From Fictibacillus enclensis (GTDB lineage Bacteria; Bacillota; Bacilli; Bacillales; Fictibacillaceae), in assembly GCF_001457035.1 (NCBI RefSeq), contig NZ_KQ758617.1, positions 1,798,001 through 1,862,000 of the forward strand: a DNA stretch of 64,000 nt, given 5' to 3'. The position numbers and the translations under genes are program-made. This document shows, piece by piece, positions 24,996 through 35,934 of the stretch. The notes under the pieces were generated by a model. It did not search any database. It was not told the origin of the DNA and saw only the letters and a program-made list of their open reading frames with translations. Every line of letters starts with the position of its first letter. Position 1 is the first letter of the stretch.

Positions 24996-25025
24996 AAAAC
25001 GCCCCCGTGGTTTTTCCAAAAAAAC

Positions 25026-25058
25026 CCCTGTCCCGGAAGTTCGGGACAGAGGTTTTTT
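25026..25058 (-). terminator. Terminator of brxB
   Basis: CCTCTGTCCCG / CGGGACAGGGG-type stem with loop AACTTC and a T-run on the minus strand; the plus-strand side is also T-rich. Confidence 0.85.
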
Positions 25059-25062
25059 TATC

Positions 25063-25494
25063 TTATTTACAGTAGGTGTTAAATGCATCAATCAGCTTGT
25101 TGACGACTTCCATTGGTTCATGGCCTTCAATCTCGTGGCGCTGCACCATCATTTGAATCTCTCCGTCTTTCATAAGTGCGAACGAAGGAGAGGAAGGAGG
25201 GTAACCTGTAAAATAAGATCTTGCATGCTCTGTTGCTTCTTTATCCTGTCCGGCGAATACGGTAACCAGCTGATCCGGACGTGCACCTTGCTTTACGGAA
25301 TAGGAAGCAGCAGGACGCGCAATACCGCCGGCGCAGCCGCATACTGAGTTGATCATCACAAGAGTAGTTCCTGATGTGGCAAACGCCTTATCAACATCGT
25401 CAGGTGTCGTTAACTGGATATATCCAGCTTCCACGATTTCCTGGCGGGCAGCTTCCACAGCATCATTCATGAAAAAGTTAAAGTTTAAGTTCAT
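25063..25494 (-). CDS. brxB: Bacilliredoxin BrxB (YqiW)
   Basis: 143 residues, thioredoxin-like fold with the CGC active site at residues 52-54 ([10 protein letters not shown]), which is characteristic of the BrxA/BrxB family. It removes bacillithiol from proteins that were S-bacillithiolated during oxidative stress. It also indicates that this organism makes bacillithiol. It stands alone between two terminators, immediately downstream of the bkd operon, as in B. subtilis. Confidence 0.95.
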   Translation of the reverse strand: MNLNFNFFMNDAVEAARQEIVEAGYIQLTTPDDVDKAFATSGTTLVMINSVCGCAGGIARPAASYSVKQGARPDQLVTVFAGQDKEATEHARSYFTGYPPSSPSFALMKDGEIQMMVQRHEIEGHEPMEVVNKLIDAFNTYCK

Positions 25495-25544
25495 TGAAGA
25501 CTCCCCTTTCTGTTTTTATTTTACCCGTTTTCTTCCGGAATACA

Positions 25545-25578
25545 AAGAAAAGACGCTTATCCGAAGCGTCTTTTCTTT
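25545..25578. terminator. Terminator of the bkd operon
   Basis: Stem AAAGAAAAGACGCTT / AAGCGTCTTTTCTTT with loop ATCCG, about 70 bases after the bkdB stop; symmetric, so it can act in both directions. Confidence 0.85.
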
Positions 25579-25648
25579 AGGGGGTTATGGGGTATGGAGG
25601 TGTTGATAGTTATTACATACCCTTTTACCCTTTCCATAAACCCCTATT

Positions 25649-26980
25649 TTAATAAATCGATGTATTGTCCGGTGTAATGCTCTCCAGCCGTTTCTTGAGG
25701 GAGGCGAGGAATCTGCCGCACACTAAACCGTCAAGTACACGGTGATCGAGAGACAGGCAAAGATTAACCATGTCCCGTACCGCGATCATTCCGTTGTTCA
25801 TGACAACAGGGCGCTTGACAATCGATTCTACTGAAAGGATGGCAGCCTGAGGATAATTTATGATTGGTGTAGACATGACAGAACCAAAGGAACCTGTGTT
25901 ATTCACCGTAAAGGTTCCGCCTTTCATATCGTCAGCACCCAACCGGTTGCTGCGGACCTTATCCGCCATTTCTTTCACTTCCCGGGCAACGCCTTTAATG
26001 CTTTTTTCATCCGCATTCTTAATAACCGGAACGTAAAGAGCTGTTTCGGTTGCTACAGCAATGGAAATGTTGATGTCTTTCTTCTGGATGATTTTATCCC
26101 CTGCCCACATGGAATTCAGCTGAGGGTATTCTTTGAGGGATTCTACCACAGCTTTGATAAAGAAAGGAAGAAAGGTCAGATTGTATCCTTCTTTCGATTT
26201 AAACTCGTTCTTAACACTATTGCGGTATTCAACCAGATTTGTGACATCCACTTCAACCATCGTCCAGGCATGCGGTGCTTCATGCTTGCTTCTCACCATA
26301 TTGGCCGCGATCGCTTTTCTGACGCCTGTGACCGGAATTTCTATATCACCAGGCAAACTTTCAATAGATGGTGCAGATTTAGGAGCCTGCTGTTGAGGAG
26401 CAGGTGTTTGTGCTTCAGGGGCCTTGACATTTGCCGCTTCCTGAATTGGTGCTTCAGCTGCCGGAGCCGACCCAGGTACTGGAATCGATCCTGATTCAAT
26501 CAGTTTTAACAGATCTTTGCGGGTAATGCGTCCGCCCATTCCTGTCCCTTCCACCTGGTTCAGGTCAATGTTATGTTCGTCTGCGAGTCGGAGCACGGCA
26601 GGAGAAAAACGGCTTCCTGATTTTTCGCGTTTCGGACGGCTTTTTTCCTCAGCGTCCGCACCCTTTTCAGGGTGGGTAACCTCTTGTTGAACAGGTGCAG
26701 CTGCTGTTTCCTCTTTCGGTTCAGCCTGGGCATTTCCGCCTTCTGTATCGATATAACAGATCAGCTCACCTACTGCCAGAGTTTCCCCTTCCTGCGCAAC
26801 CAATTCTTTTATGGTTCCGGTAAAGGAAGAAGGTACTTCGGCATTCACTTTATCTGTCATCACTTCAGCCAGCGGGTCATACTTTTTCACCTGATCGCCT
26901 GGCTGAACAAGCCATTTGCTGATGGTGCCTTCTGTTACGCTCTCCCCGAGCTGGGGCATTACAATTTTTTCAGTAGCCAT
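25649..26980 (-). CDS. bkdB: Branched-chain 2-oxo acid dehydrogenase E2 (lipoyl acyltransferase)
   Basis: 443 residues. The lipoyl domain (1-77) has the lipoylated Lys in EVMTDKVNAEV. A Pro/Ala/Glu linker follows, then the E3/E1-binding domain RFSPAVLRLADEHNIDLNQV (about 122-160) and a second Pro-rich linker. The catalytic acyltransferase domain (about 215-440) ends with DHRVLDG. It forms the core of the complex that turns branched keto acids into isobutyryl-, isovaleryl- and 2-methylbutyryl-CoA. It is the last gene of the ptb-bkd operon and is followed by a terminator. Confidence 0.95.
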   Translation of the reverse strand: MATEKIVMPQLGESVTEGTISKWLVQPGDQVKKYDPLAEVMTDKVNAEVPSSFTGTIKELVAQEGETLAVGELICYIDTEGGNAQAEPKEETAAAPVQQEVTHPEKGADAEEKSRPKREKSGSRFSPAVLRLADEHNIDLNQVEGTGMGGRITRKDLLKLIESGSIPVPGSAPAAEAPIQEAANVKAPEAQTPAPQQQAPKSAPSIESLPGDIEIPVTGVRKAIAANMVRSKHEAPHAWTMVEVDVTNLVEYRNSVKNEFKSKEGYNLTFLPFFIKAVVESLKEYPQLNSMWAGDKIIQKKDINISIAVATETALYVPVIKNADEKSIKGVAREVKEMADKVRSNRLGADDMKGGTFTVNNTGSFGSVMSTPIINYPQAAILSVESIVKRPVVMNNGMIAVRDMVNLCLSLDHRVLDGLVCGRFLASLKKRLESITPDNTSIY

Positions 26981-27006
26981 GTGTTCACCCTCCTTGGCGC
27001 TGCTGT

Positions 27007-27990
27007 TTAAAATTCAGCAAGTTCCCTCATTGCTTTTTCTACCTTTTCAGGATTCATCATGAAGTATTTTTCCATAGTTGGCGCATAAGGCATCGCTGGC
27101 ACATCCGGCCCCGCAAGCCGTTTGATTGGCGCATCAAGCTCAAACAAACAGTGCTCTCCAATAATGGCTGCTACTTCACTCATAATGCTTCCTTCTTTAT
27201 TGTCTTCGGTAACGAGCAATACTTTCCCTGTTTTGGAAGCTGCTTCAATGATCGCTTCCTTATCCAGCGGGTATACAGTACGCAAATCAAGAACATGCGC
27301 TGAAATACCGTCTTTTTCCAGTTTTTCGGCAGCTTGCAATGCAAAATGTACACATAATCCATATGTAATAACGGTGATATCATCACCTTCACGCTTTACA
27401 TCCGCTTTTCCGATTGGCAGTGTATATTCTTCCTCTGGCACTTCTCCTTTAATCAGCCGGTACGCTCTTTTATGTTCAAAGAAAAGAACCGGATCCTCAT
27501 CGCGGATAGCAGATTTAAGGAGACCCTTTACATCATATGGCGTAGAAGGCATTACAATTTTCAGGCCAGGAACATTGGCAAATAAGGCTTCTACGGATTG
27601 AGAATGATAAAGTGCTCCATGCACGCCGCCGCCATAAGGAGCACGAATGGTAATGGGGCACGTCCAGTCATTGTTGGACCGGTATCTGATTTTTGCCGCT
27701 TCCGAAACGATCTGGTTCACGGCAGGCATGATAAAGTCAGCAAACTGCATTTCTGCAATCGGCCGCATTCCGTACATGGCAGCTCCTATTCCTACTCCTG
27801 CAATTGCGGATTCAGCAAGCGGCGCATCAATCACGCGGTCCTCGCCAAATTCTTCAATAAGCCCGGCGGTAGCACGGAATACGCCTCCGCGCACACCAAC
27901 GTCTTCTCCAACAACAAATACTTTATTATCACGCTGCATCTCTTCGCGGATGGCCTGTGTTACGGCATCGATATAAGAAATAATCGGCAT
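27007..27990 (-). CDS. bkdAB: Branched-chain 2-oxo acid dehydrogenase E1 beta
   Basis: 327 residues, the expected length. The transketolase pyrimidine-binding region starts ISYIDAVTQAIREEM and has VFVVGEDVG, and the C-terminal domain is typical (VEKLEKDGISAHVLDLRTVYPLD). Together with E1 alpha it decarboxylates branched 2-oxo acids with thiamine diphosphate and loads the lipoyl arm of E2. It sits 12 bases after bkdAA and 26 before bkdB. Confidence 0.95.
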   Translation of the reverse strand: MPIISYIDAVTQAIREEMQRDNKVFVVGEDVGVRGGVFRATAGLIEEFGEDRVIDAPLAESAIAGVGIGAAMYGMRPIAEMQFADFIMPAVNQIVSEAAKIRYRSNNDWTCPITIRAPYGGGVHGALYHSQSVEALFANVPGLKIVMPSTPYDVKGLLKSAIRDEDPVLFFEHKRAYRLIKGEVPEEEYTLPIGKADVKREGDDITVITYGLCVHFALQAAEKLEKDGISAHVLDLRTVYPLDKEAIIEAASKTGKVLLVTEDNKEGSIMSEVAAIIGEHCLFELDAPIKRLAGPDVPAMPYAPTMEKYFMMNPEKVEKAMRELAEF

Positions 27991-28002
27991 AACTTCTCCC
28001 CC

Positions 28003-28995
28003 CTACTCTGCAAAAACATGGCGCATGGCAGATTCAGGATCTGCATAAGGCGCTGCTTCTGCATAGTCAGTTGCTTCATCAATAATGGCTGCAATTTCCT
28101 CATGACACAGTTTTTCATATTCATCGGAAAGAATGCCAGCTTCTTTTAAATATTTAGCGAAAGTAAAGATTGAATCCTTTGCCTTTGCTTCTTCCACTTC
28201 TTCTCTTTTGCGGTAAGCCCGGTCATCGTCATCACTGGAGTGAGGAGTCAGCCGGTAAGATACAGCCTCGATCAACGTAGGTCCTTCCCCACGGCGGCCC
28301 CGGTCTGCAGCAGCCTTCACTGCTTCGTATACGGCAAGGGGATCGTTTCCATCCACGGTTACACCAGGAATTCCGTAACCGACGGCCCGGTCGGACACAT
28401 TTTCGCAAGCGAGCTGTTTTTGAATCGGGATAGAAATCGCATACTTGTTGTTTTCGCACATAAAGATGACCGGAAGCTTATGTACACTCGCAAAGTTAAT
28501 ACCCTCGTGAAAGTCTCCCTGATTGGATGATCCTTCTCCAAAGGTTGTAAAAGTGACAAGGTCTTTTCCTTCCAGTTTACCGCCAAGCGCCATTCCGACC
28601 GCATGAGGAACCTGAGTCGTTACCGGGGACGATCCTGTAACGATGCGGTACTTCTTGCCGCCAAAATGCCCCGGCATCTGCCGGCCGCCGCTGCTCGGAT
28701 CTTCGGCTTTGGCAAAACCGGAAAGCATGAGGTCTCTGGCCGTCATGCCAAACCAAAGAACGACTCCCATGTCACGGTAATAAGGAAGGACATAGTCTTT
28801 TTCACGGTCAAGCGCCATTGCTGCTCCCACTTGGGCAGCTTCCTGACCCTGGCAGGAAATGACGAACGGAATCTTGCCCGCTCGGTTGAGCAGCCACATG
28901 CGTTCGTCAATCTTCCTTGCCAAGAGCATTGTTTTATACATTTCGAGGACATTTTCGTCCGTTAATCCTAATCTTTCATGTCGGTTTTCACCCAT
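28003..28995 (-). CDS. bkdAA: Branched-chain 2-oxo acid dehydrogenase E1 alpha
   Basis: 330 residues from the ATG at 28995, which has CAGGAGGGA upstream; the frame continues open upstream into the lpdV end but is not used. The thiamine diphosphate motif runs from GEGSSNQGDFHEG to CENN (about residues 155-186) and the phosphorylation-loop region is R-S-like (YRLTPHSSDDDD). It pairs with bkdAB as the E1 heterotetramer. The gene order lpdV-bkdAA-bkdAB-bkdB is the same as in B. subtilis. Confidence 0.95.
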   Translation of the reverse strand: MGENRHERLGLTDENVLEMYKTMLLARKIDERMWLLNRAGKIPFVISCQGQEAAQVGAAMALDREKDYVLPYYRDMGVVLWFGMTARDLMLSGFAKAEDPSSGGRQMPGHFGGKKYRIVTGSSPVTTQVPHAVGMALGGKLEGKDLVTFTTFGEGSSNQGDFHEGINFASVHKLPVIFMCENNKYAISIPIQKQLACENVSDRAVGYGIPGVTVDGNDPLAVYEAVKAAADRGRRGEGPTLIEAVSYRLTPHSSDDDDRAYRKREEVEEAKAKDSIFTFAKYLKEAGILSDEYEKLCHEEIAAIIDEATDYAEAAPYADPESAMRHVFAE

Positions 28996-29014
28996 GATAG
29001 CTTCCCTCCTGTTT

Positions 29015-30436
29015 TTAGAAATGAATCGCCTTTCCATCCACAGCCAATGCCGCCTCTCCAAATACTTCGGACAGCGTTGGGTGAGGATGAACCGTTTGGG
29101 CAACCTCCCAAGGTGTAGCGTCAAGCACCCTTGCAAGCCCCGCTTCTGAGATCATATCAGTGACATGAGGGCCTATCATGTGGACGCCGAGCAGATCATC
29201 AGTTTTTTCATCCACAACCAGCTTGACAAACCCATCCGACTCACCGTAGACAAGTGCCTTCCCGATGGCTTTGAACGGAAACTTTCCAACCTTGACGCTA
29301 TATCCTTTTTCTTTGGCTTCTTTCTCAGTATATCCAACACTGGCCATTTCAGGATTAGAGTAGATGCATTTTGAAACCATGGAATAATCCAGCTTGTGAG
29401 GCTTCTCGTTGGAGAGATGCTCAACAGCAATCATTCCTTCGTGCGAAGCCACATGAGCCAACTGGAGGCCACCGATTACATCACCAATCGCATAAATATG
29501 GCTTTCTGCGGTTTGAAAATATTCATTCGTTTCGATGAAGCCTTTTTCCAACTTTATACTGGTGTTCTCAAGGCCGATGCCTTCCACGTTGGCCTGTCTT
29601 CCGACAGAAACAAGTATTTTATCCGCACTGAAGGTTTTCTGACCGTTTTTATGTTCGGCCTCAATTTGCAGGCCGCCTTCTTTTTTCAGTGTTTCAGGCA
29701 GAACTTTGGCACCCGTAACCAGTTCAATTCCTTTTTTCTTCAAAATGCGCGCAGCTTCTTTGGAAATTTCCTCGTCTTCAGTAGGCAGAATGCGGTCCGC
29801 GTATTCCACCACCGTAACCTCGACGCCAAAATCATTCAGCATTGAAGCCCATTCAATTCCAATGACGCCTCCCCCAATAATGAGGATGCTGGCTGGGAGC
29901 TCTTCCATTTTGAGTGCATCATCGGAGGACATGACATGTGTTCCGTCAAGGACCAGACCCGGAAGGTTGCGCGGCCTTGAGCCGGTCGCAATGATAACAT
30001 TTTGCGGAATAAGCATCTCGTTTTCATCACCGTTGTTTAATTCCACCGAAACGGTTCCCGGCATCGGAGAAAAAATGGAAGGACCCAAAATACGTCCAAT
30101 GCCTTCATACACCTCAATTTTCCCTTTTTTCATCAGATGTTTGACACCGTTATGAAGCTGGTCCACGATTTTTTGTTTACGCTCCTGGACTTTCATAAAA
30201 TCAAGCGTAACACCCTCAATGGATACACCGTATTCTGCTGCTTTCTTTGAAGTAGAATACACTTCGGCACTTCTCAGCAGGGCTTTGCTTGGAATGCATC
30301 CTTTATGAAGGCAGGTACCGCCAAGCAGCCCTTTTTCAACCACTGCTACTTTTTTCCCAAGCTGAGCGGCGCGAATGGCGGCCACATATCCGCCTGTTCC
30401 GCCTCCAAGGATGACTAGATCAAAATCAGTTGCCAT
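29015..30436 (-). CDS. lpdV: Dihydrolipoyl dehydrogenase of the bkd complex
   Basis: 473 residues. FAD motif ILGGGTGGYVAAI at the N-terminus, redox-active disulfide GGTCLHKGCIPSK (Cys pair about 40-45), NAD motif IIGGGVIGIEWASML, and the C-terminal interface with catalytic HPHPTLSE. It re-oxidises the lipoyl arm of E2 and reduces NAD. It is located 19 bases after buk and 19 before bkdAA. Confidence 0.95.
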   Translation of the reverse strand: MATDFDLVILGGGTGGYVAAIRAAQLGKKVAVVEKGLLGGTCLHKGCIPSKALLRSAEVYSTSKKAAEYGVSIEGVTLDFMKVQERKQKIVDQLHNGVKHLMKKGKIEVYEGIGRILGPSIFSPMPGTVSVELNNGDENEMLIPQNVIIATGSRPRNLPGLVLDGTHVMSSDDALKMEELPASILIIGGGVIGIEWASMLNDFGVEVTVVEYADRILPTEDEEISKEAARILKKKGIELVTGAKVLPETLKKEGGLQIEAEHKNGQKTFSADKILVSVGRQANVEGIGLENTSIKLEKGFIETNEYFQTAESHIYAIGDVIGGLQLAHVASHEGMIAVEHLSNEKPHKLDYSMVSKCIYSNPEMASVGYTEKEAKEKGYSVKVGKFPFKAIGKALVYGESDGFVKLVVDEKTDDLLGVHMIGPHVTDMISEAGLARVLDATPWEVAQTVHPHPTLSEVFGEAALAVDGKAIHF

Positions 30437-30455
30437 ACAGTTCTCCTTTGTATCG

Positions 30456-31562
30456 TTAGTTTGGACTTAATACACCTGTTGCGCCGTATTCTTTGGCTTG
30501 TTCCTCGCCTCTCAGGACACGGAGTCCTCCTTCAGCGAGCGCCTGAAGTTCGTTTTCTCCTGGCTGTACAATGACATCCGCTATCCATTCTACACGTTCC
30601 ATAATTTTTTTCACAAATTCTTTGCCATAAGCAAGTCCCCCAGTGATAATGATGGCGTCCACTTTACCGCCAAGAACTGTGCTTTGAGCTCCTATTTCTT
30701 TCGCTACCTGGTAAGCCATTGCGTCATAGATCAATTTGGCCTGTTCATTTCCGCCAGCAATCATTTCTTCTACTTTTACCGCATCATTGGTACCCAGATA
30801 GCCGACCAGTCCGCCTTGTCCCACAAGTTTTTTCAGCAGTTCTTCTGCATAGTATTCCCCGGAGAAGCACAGCTCTACCAATTCACCGATCGGCACCGTT
30901 CCTGCGCGTTCCGGTGAAAAAGGGCCTTCGCCGTGAAGGCCGTTATTTACATCGATGACTTTGCCCAGCTCATGGGCGCCAACAGTAATGCCACCACCCA
31001 TATGCGTAACAATTAAATTCAGATCATGGTAGGAACGTCCAAGCTGTGCAGCCACTCTTCTGGCCACGGCTTTTTGGTTTAAAGCATGGAAAATACTTTT
31101 ACGCTCAATATCCGGGATTCCGGAAATCCTTGCGACTGGCTGGAGCTCATCGACAACAACAGGGTCAACGATCAAGGCAGGAATGTTTAGTCCTGAAGCG
31201 ATCTCAAAGGCAAGAATGCCGCCCAGATTGGATGCATGCTCGCCTGCGTATCCCTCCCTCAGATCAGCAAGCATAGTCTCATTCACATGATAGGTACCGC
31301 CTTCAATCGGCCGAAGCAGCCCGCCGCGGCCAACCACGGCATTCAGCCTGGAAATATTGATCCCTTCATGATCAAGAGTTTCCAGTATCGTTTGTTTGCG
31401 AAAAGTATACTGGTCAATAATTTGTTCAAATAAAGCAAGACAATCGCTGTCATGGCGAATTGTTTTTTCAAATACGGCACGTTCATTGTCGAAAATCCCG
31501 ATTTTGGTAGAGGTTGATCCCGGATTAATGACAAGCAGACGATGTTCTTTCAAAGGCACCAT
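30456..31562 (-). CDS. buk: Butyrate (branched-chain fatty acid) kinase
   Basis: 368 residues from the ATG at 31562, which has GGAGG upstream. ASKHA-type acetokinase fold: [16 protein letters not shown] (phosphate 1), [13 protein letters not shown], and [17 protein letters not shown] and ITGGLAYG in the second half. It converts acyl phosphates made by Ptb into free acids with ATP formation, or works in reverse. The open frame runs 62 codons further upstream into the end of bcd and is not coding there. Confidence 0.94.
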   Translation of the reverse strand: MVPLKEHRLLVINPGSTSTKIGIFDNERAVFEKTIRHDSDCLALFEQIIDQYTFRKQTILETLDHEGINISRLNAVVGRGGLLRPIEGGTYHVNETMLADLREGYAGEHASNLGGILAFEIASGLNIPALIVDPVVVDELQPVARISGIPDIERKSIFHALNQKAVARRVAAQLGRSYHDLNLIVTHMGGGITVGAHELGKVIDVNNGLHGEGPFSPERAGTVPIGELVELCFSGEYYAEELLKKLVGQGGLVGYLGTNDAVKVEEMIAGGNEQAKLIYDAMAYQVAKEIGAQSTVLGGKVDAIIITGGLAYGKEFVKKIMERVEWIADVIVQPGENELQALAEGGLRVLRGEEQAKEYGATGVLSPN

Positions 31563-31587
31563 ATAAACCTCCAATTCACTAACGCGA

Positions 31588-32688
31588 TTAACGAGTTCTG
31601 CTGGACAAAATATGACGTTCATTGAGAAGGAACTGGCTTCTTGAATTGCGCATTCTCTCAATGCGTTCCTCGGCCAGACGGTCTGCCGCCAGATAAGTCG
31701 GAATGTGATCGCGCTTTGAGATTTCGATAACTTTGGCAATGTTGTCATAAATGGTTTCTACTTTTTTCATTGCACGGTCCCGGTTGTATCCGTTCAGTTC
31801 ATCTGCTACGTTAATTACTCCTCCCGCATTGATCACGTAATCGGGTGCATAGACGATTCCCATTTCATGTATGGCATCCCCGTGGCGTGTTTCACGCAGC
31901 TGGTTGTTTGCCGCACCTGCGATCACCTTTGCTTTAATTTGACCGATGGTTTGATCATTGATGATGGCTCCAAGTGCACAAGGTGCAAAAATGTCACATT
32001 CCACTCCGTAAATCTCATCAGGATCAACGGCTGTTGCGCCAAACTCTCCCACAACACGGTCAACAGCTTCTTTATTAATATCCGTTACAATCAGCTTTGC
32101 ACCTTCTTCATGCAGGTGGCGGCAAAGATTATAAGCAACGTGTCCCACACCCTGAACAGCAATAATTTTGCCTTCCAAAGAATCTGTTCCAAATGCTTCG
32201 TTCGCTGCAGCCTTCATTCCGCGGTAGACGCCATAAGCGGTAACAGGTGAAGGGTTTCCAGAAGAGCCAAACGCCGGAGAAACGCCTGTTACAAAAGGTG
32301 TTTCCTGATAAATGATATCCATGTCCTCAACAGTTGTACCAACGTCTTCTGCAGTAATATAACGGCCATTCAACCCTTGGATATAGCGGCCAAAGGCGCG
32401 GAACATTTCTTCGTTTTTATCTTTTTTCGGATCTCCGATGATAACCGTTTTTCCGCCACCCAAATTCAGGCCGGCTGCGGCATTCTTATAAGTCATTCCT
32501 CTTGCAAGACGAAGTGCATCTTCCAGTGCGTCTTCCTCGGATTTGTACGTCCACATTCTTGTGCCGCCAAGGGCCGGTCCAAGCGTTGTATCGTGAATCA
32601 CGATAATCGCTTTTAATCCTGATTGTTTATCCTGACAAATCACCATTTGCTCATAATCGTACGTTTCCATGTATTTAAAAATTTCCAT
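31588..32688 (-). CDS. bcd: Leucine (branched-chain amino acid) dehydrogenase
   Basis: 366 residues, Glu/Leu/Phe/Val dehydrogenase family. The catalytic Lys is in the [10 protein letters not shown] region and in the GLNLGGGK loop, and the NAD-binding Rossmann motif is [13 protein letters not shown] with a following TDIN acidic end. It deaminates leucine, valine and isoleucine to the keto acids used by the downstream complex. It is 11 bases after ptb in the same operon. Confidence 0.95.
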   Translation of the reverse strand: MEIFKYMETYDYEQMVICQDKQSGLKAIIVIHDTTLGPALGGTRMWTYKSEEDALEDALRLARGMTYKNAAAGLNLGGGKTVIIGDPKKDKNEEMFRAFGRYIQGLNGRYITAEDVGTTVEDMDIIYQETPFVTGVSPAFGSSGNPSPVTAYGVYRGMKAAANEAFGTDSLEGKIIAVQGVGHVAYNLCRHLHEEGAKLIVTDINKEAVDRVVGEFGATAVDPDEIYGVECDIFAPCALGAIINDQTIGQIKAKVIAGAANNQLRETRHGDAIHEMGIVYAPDYVINAGGVINVADELNGYNRDRAMKKVETIYDNIAKVIEISKRDHIPTYLAADRLAEERIERMRNSRSQFLLNERHILSSRTR

Positions 32689-32699
32689 TATAATTCCTC

Positions 32700-33605
32700 C
32701 TAGATGTTTTTATATTGTAATGTCTTCACCGCAAGCGCGATGGAGAATAATTTACTTTCTGCACTGTCGGCTCTTGAAGTTAGCACGATGGGTGCACGGG
32801 CGCCTGCAATGACTGCACCGACTTTTGCTCCGGAAAAATAAATGAGAGACTTGTACAGGGCGTTGCCCGTTTCAATGGCCGGGACAAGCAGGATGTCCGC
32901 CTTGCCCGCCACTTCACCTGTAATACCCTTATGTTCTGCCGCTTCAGGTGATATGGCATTATCCAAGGCGAACGGTCCTTCAACGACACAGTAAGAAATT
33001 TGGCCCCGCTTGTTCATTACAGTCAATGCGCTTGCATCAAGCGTTGCCTGCATGGAAGGATTTATCGTTTCAACCGCTGCGAGAACAGCTACTTTCGGCA
33101 TCTCCACTCCAATTCCTTTGGCAATCAGGGCTGCATTTTCAATGATTTGTGCTTTTTGCTGCAAATCAGGATTAATATTCATGCCTGAATCGGTCACAAA
33201 AATCAGACGGTCATAGCCAGGAACCTCAAACGCAGCCACATGGGATAATATTTTACCCGTGCGAAGACCAGCTTCTTTATGAAGAACGGCTTTCAGCAAA
33301 TCCGAAGTGGGAATCATCCCTTTCATCAGAATGTCTGCTTGTCCGCTGCTTACTCGTCTGACCGCTTCCAATGCTGCCTGATCAGGACCTGCTTCAATAA
33401 CCTGCAGGTCCGATGCCTCCCCGAAGCTATGCTGTTCCAGCAAAAATTTTATTTTTTCAGCATTCCCGACAAGGATAAAGGATGCGATACCCCGTTCGTA
33501 GGCCTGTTTGACAGATGCAATAACTTCTTCATCTTCTGCAGCAGCAACTGCAACTGCTTTCTTATTTTCTGCAGTTATGGAGTTCAGCAGATGTTCTAGT
33601 TCCAA
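32700..33605 (-). CDS. ptb: Phosphate butyryltransferase
   Basis: 301 residues, phosphate acetyl/butyryl transferase family. It has [50 protein letters not shown], and a C-terminal [23 protein letters not shown] region. It exchanges CoA for phosphate on branched or straight short acyl groups. It is the first gene of the bkd operon. The start lies about 36 bases after a sigma-54 promoter, so expression depends on SigL and BkdR. Confidence 0.95.
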   Translation of the reverse strand: MELEHLLNSITAENKKAVAVAAAEDEEVIASVKQAYERGIASFILVGNAEKIKFLLEQHSFGEASDLQVIEAGPDQAALEAVRRVSSGQADILMKGMIPTSDLLKAVLHKEAGLRTGKILSHVAAFEVPGYDRLIFVTDSGMNINPDLQQKAQIIENAALIAKGIGVEMPKVAVLAAVETINPSMQATLDASALTVMNKRGQISYCVVEGPFALDNAISPEAAEHKGITGEVAGKADILLVPAIETGNALYKSLIYFSGAKVGAVIAGARAPIVLTSRADSAESKLFSIALAVKTLQYKNI

Positions 33606-33640
33606 TGTTCAGCCTCCTTTATGCCGCCCTGCTTATATAT

Positions 33641-33658
33641 TGCAAGAACCGTGCCAAG
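33641..33658 (-). promoter_or_regulatory. Sigma-54 (SigL) promoter of the ptb-bkd operon
   Basis: On the minus strand TTGGCACGGTTCTTGCAA: the -24 element TGGCAC and -12 element TTGCA are separated by five bases, a full match to TGGCAC-N5-TTGCA. BkdR, a sigma-54 activator, is encoded immediately upstream. Confidence 0.92.
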
Positions 33659-33711
33659 AAATAAATGTTAATGTATATGGTTTAAATTTCATTTACCCAT
33701 GAATAGTATTG

Positions 33712-33738
33712 CACACTATGAAATTTTTTGCATGCAAC
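33712..33738. promoter_or_regulatory. Candidate BkdR upstream activating site
   Basis: A 10-bp palindrome TTGCATGCAA at 33729-33738 and a related TTGCACACTATG about 15 bases away lie 70-100 bases upstream of the sigma-54 promoter, where an enhancer-binding protein would bind. Confidence 0.35.
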
Positions 33739-33743
33739 ACACT

Positions 33744-35798
33744 TCAGTCTTCTGTTTGAATTCCATATTTCTCAAGTTTGTAATACAGATTTCGAAGCGA
33801 TATACCAAGAGCTTTTGCACACTTTGTTTTATTTCCATCAACCTCCGCAAGCGAGTCAGATAGTATTCTTTTCTCCACTTTGTCCATTTGTACAGATAGC
33901 GATTCTATGTCTTTTGGCGAAATCAATCTTTTGTGCGAATCTTCTTGTTTGATTTGTGACGGCAAATCAATATGAACGCCGTTGATTTTTTGTTCATGCG
34001 GTTCCATATGAATCATGGCTCTTCCTAAAACGTTCTCCAGTTCCCTTACGTTGCCGGGCCACTCATACTGTTTTAGTATTTCTTCCGCCTGCTCTGTTAT
34101 TTCTTCAATATTTTTTCCATAATCCTGATTGAGCTTTTTGATCAGATGCTCAGCCAGCATCCGGATGTCCTGTTTACGTGCTCTAAGTGGCGGAATATAA
34201 ATTGGCATGCGATTCAACCGGTAGTACAAATCCTCGCGAAAAGCACCATCAGCTATCTTTCTTTCAAGGTTAATGTTTGTCGCTGCAATTACCCTTACAT
34301 TAATGGAAATGGACTTGGTGCCCCCTACTCTCCGAATTTCTTTTTCCTGAAGCACACGAAGCAGTTTTGCCTGCATCGCCGGTGCCAGCTCCCCGATTTC
34401 GTCAAGAAAGATACTTCCTCCATTCGCCTCTTCAAACAAGCCTCGTTTTCCACCGCGGAGCGCTCCGGAAAACGCGCCTTCCTCATATCCAAACAGCTCG
34501 CTTTCAAGCAGCGATTCAGAGATGGCCGCACAATTGACTCTTATAAATTTGTTGTATTTTCTGCTGCTTCCGTTATGGATGGCATGAGCGAAAAGCTCTT
34601 TTCCCGTACCGGATTCCCCCCTGAGCAGGACAGTGGCAGGTGTGGAAGCAGCAAGTCTTGCCTGTTCCACCGCAAATGTCATTTCCTCGGATTCGCCTTT
34701 TATGTCTTCAAAAGTATATTTCGCTTCCAAAGTCCGGATAATCTGGCGGGCACGGCTCAATTCTTCTGTCAAAGATTTAATCTCCGAAACGTCGTGAATG
34801 ACACCCACACTGCCTTTTAGCACCCCGTCAACGATAATGGGAGCCACATTCACTACAACGTCCCTTTTTTGCGGTCCAACCTTCAAACGGGCTCCCCTCA
34901 CAGGTTTTCGGGTTTTCAGCACCTGCATATGTATACTTTCTCCTTCTGAAATATCAATGGTTGCAGGTTTTCCAATCACCTGATCGGATTTCAGGCCTGT
35001 GAGCTTTGTATACGCAGGGTTTATCATGATTCCCTTGCCTTCTTCATCCACGACAGAAATGGCTTCTTCTGATGATTGAATAATCGCATGAAGCATGGAC
35101 TGAATGCTTTTTAAATTGGTAACCTCCTCAGCCATGTTGATCATTTCCGTGATATCCTTAAACACGGCAAAAGCACCCATTTTATTTCCATATTCATCGA
35201 TGATCGGAATGCGGGTGGTAATGATTTTGGTACCGTTATCCAATATTTGTTCCTGATTGATTTCTTCTTTCCCCTCGATCATGACACGCGGCAGCTGGCT
35301 GGAAGGAATGACATCCTGTACCGGTTTGCCCAACACTCGTTCTTGATCCTGCCCCGTCATTTTCGCGGCACTTTTATTAAAAAGCGTGACGTTAAACTTA
35401 TCATTTATTGCAATCATTCCATCATGCGTCGAATCCAGAATGGTGTTGATTTTATGAAGCTTATTACGGTAAGAAGGAATGGACCCTTCGCCGCCTGACA
35501 AGGAGTGAAAGAATTGCCAGGCGGTGGAAGATGTTACAATGCTAACATTGTTTTTAAAAATATTTATTGTATCATGATGATCCAGCCGGCCGGAAAAATC
35601 GATCACCAGTTCAACATCCGAAGCTGCTGCTTCGGAAAGCGTCTCCCTGATCGGAATATCATACTGGTCTGCCAGGCTGCTCAATTCTTTTGTAGATTTT
35701 GCAACAATCGAACAAAGTTGCAGCACATGGGAAGATGCGAGTAACTGCACCAAGGATTCAAAATGCTCTCCTGTCCCATAAATGACAGCTTTTTGCAT
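33744..35798 (-). CDS. bkdR: BkdR, sigma-54-dependent activator of the bkd operon
   Basis: 684 residues. The N-terminal part (1-110) has a nucleotide-binding-like start ([16 protein letters not shown]). Two PAS domains follow at about 115-225 and 235-350. The AAA+ domain (about 370-605) has Walker A GESGTGKE, the sigma-54 contact loop GAFSGA (usually GAFTGA), Walker [13 protein letters not shown] and an arginine finger region. A Fis-type helix-turn-helix closes the protein ([24 protein letters not shown]). The ATG at 35798 has AAGGAG six bases upstream; a TTG two codons earlier overlaps that site. It is transcribed in the same direction as ptb, whose sigma-54 promoter lies in the gap after it. 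Confidence 0.95.
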   Translation of the reverse strand: MQKAVIYGTGEHFESLVQLLASSHVLQLCSIVAKSTKELSSLADQYDIPIRETLSEAAASDVELVIDFSGRLDHHDTINIFKNNVSIVTSSTAWQFFHSLSGGEGSIPSYRNKLHKINTILDSTHDGMIAINDKFNVTLFNKSAAKMTGQDQERVLGKPVQDVIPSSQLPRVMIEGKEEINQEQILDNGTKIITTRIPIIDEYGNKMGAFAVFKDITEMINMAEEVTNLKSIQSMLHAIIQSSEEAISVVDEEGKGIMINPAYTKLTGLKSDQVIGKPATIDISEGESIHMQVLKTRKPVRGARLKVGPQKRDVVVNVAPIIVDGVLKGSVGVIHDVSEIKSLTEELSRARQIIRTLEAKYTFEDIKGESEEMTFAVEQARLAASTPATVLLRGESGTGKELFAHAIHNGSSRKYNKFIRVNCAAISESLLESELFGYEEGAFSGALRGGKRGLFEEANGGSIFLDEIGELAPAMQAKLLRVLQEKEIRRVGGTKSISINVRVIAATNINLERKIADGAFREDLYYRLNRMPIYIPPLRARKQDIRMLAEHLIKKLNQDYGKNIEEITEQAEEILKQYEWPGNVRELENVLGRAMIHMEPHEQKINGVHIDLPSQIKQEDSHKRLISPKDIESLSVQMDKVEKRILSDSLAEVDGNKTKCAKALGISLRNLYYKLEKYGIQTED

Positions 35799-35934
35799 AG
35801 GCAACTCCTTCTCTTTGCAATTATTTTCATACTTTTATCATACTGGTTTATGAAAAGGTTTGCAATATCAGTCTTTCCATGTGTACAACCCTTCCAATCT
35901 AAAGTACAATGAGGATGGAAAAGGAGAGGACGTT

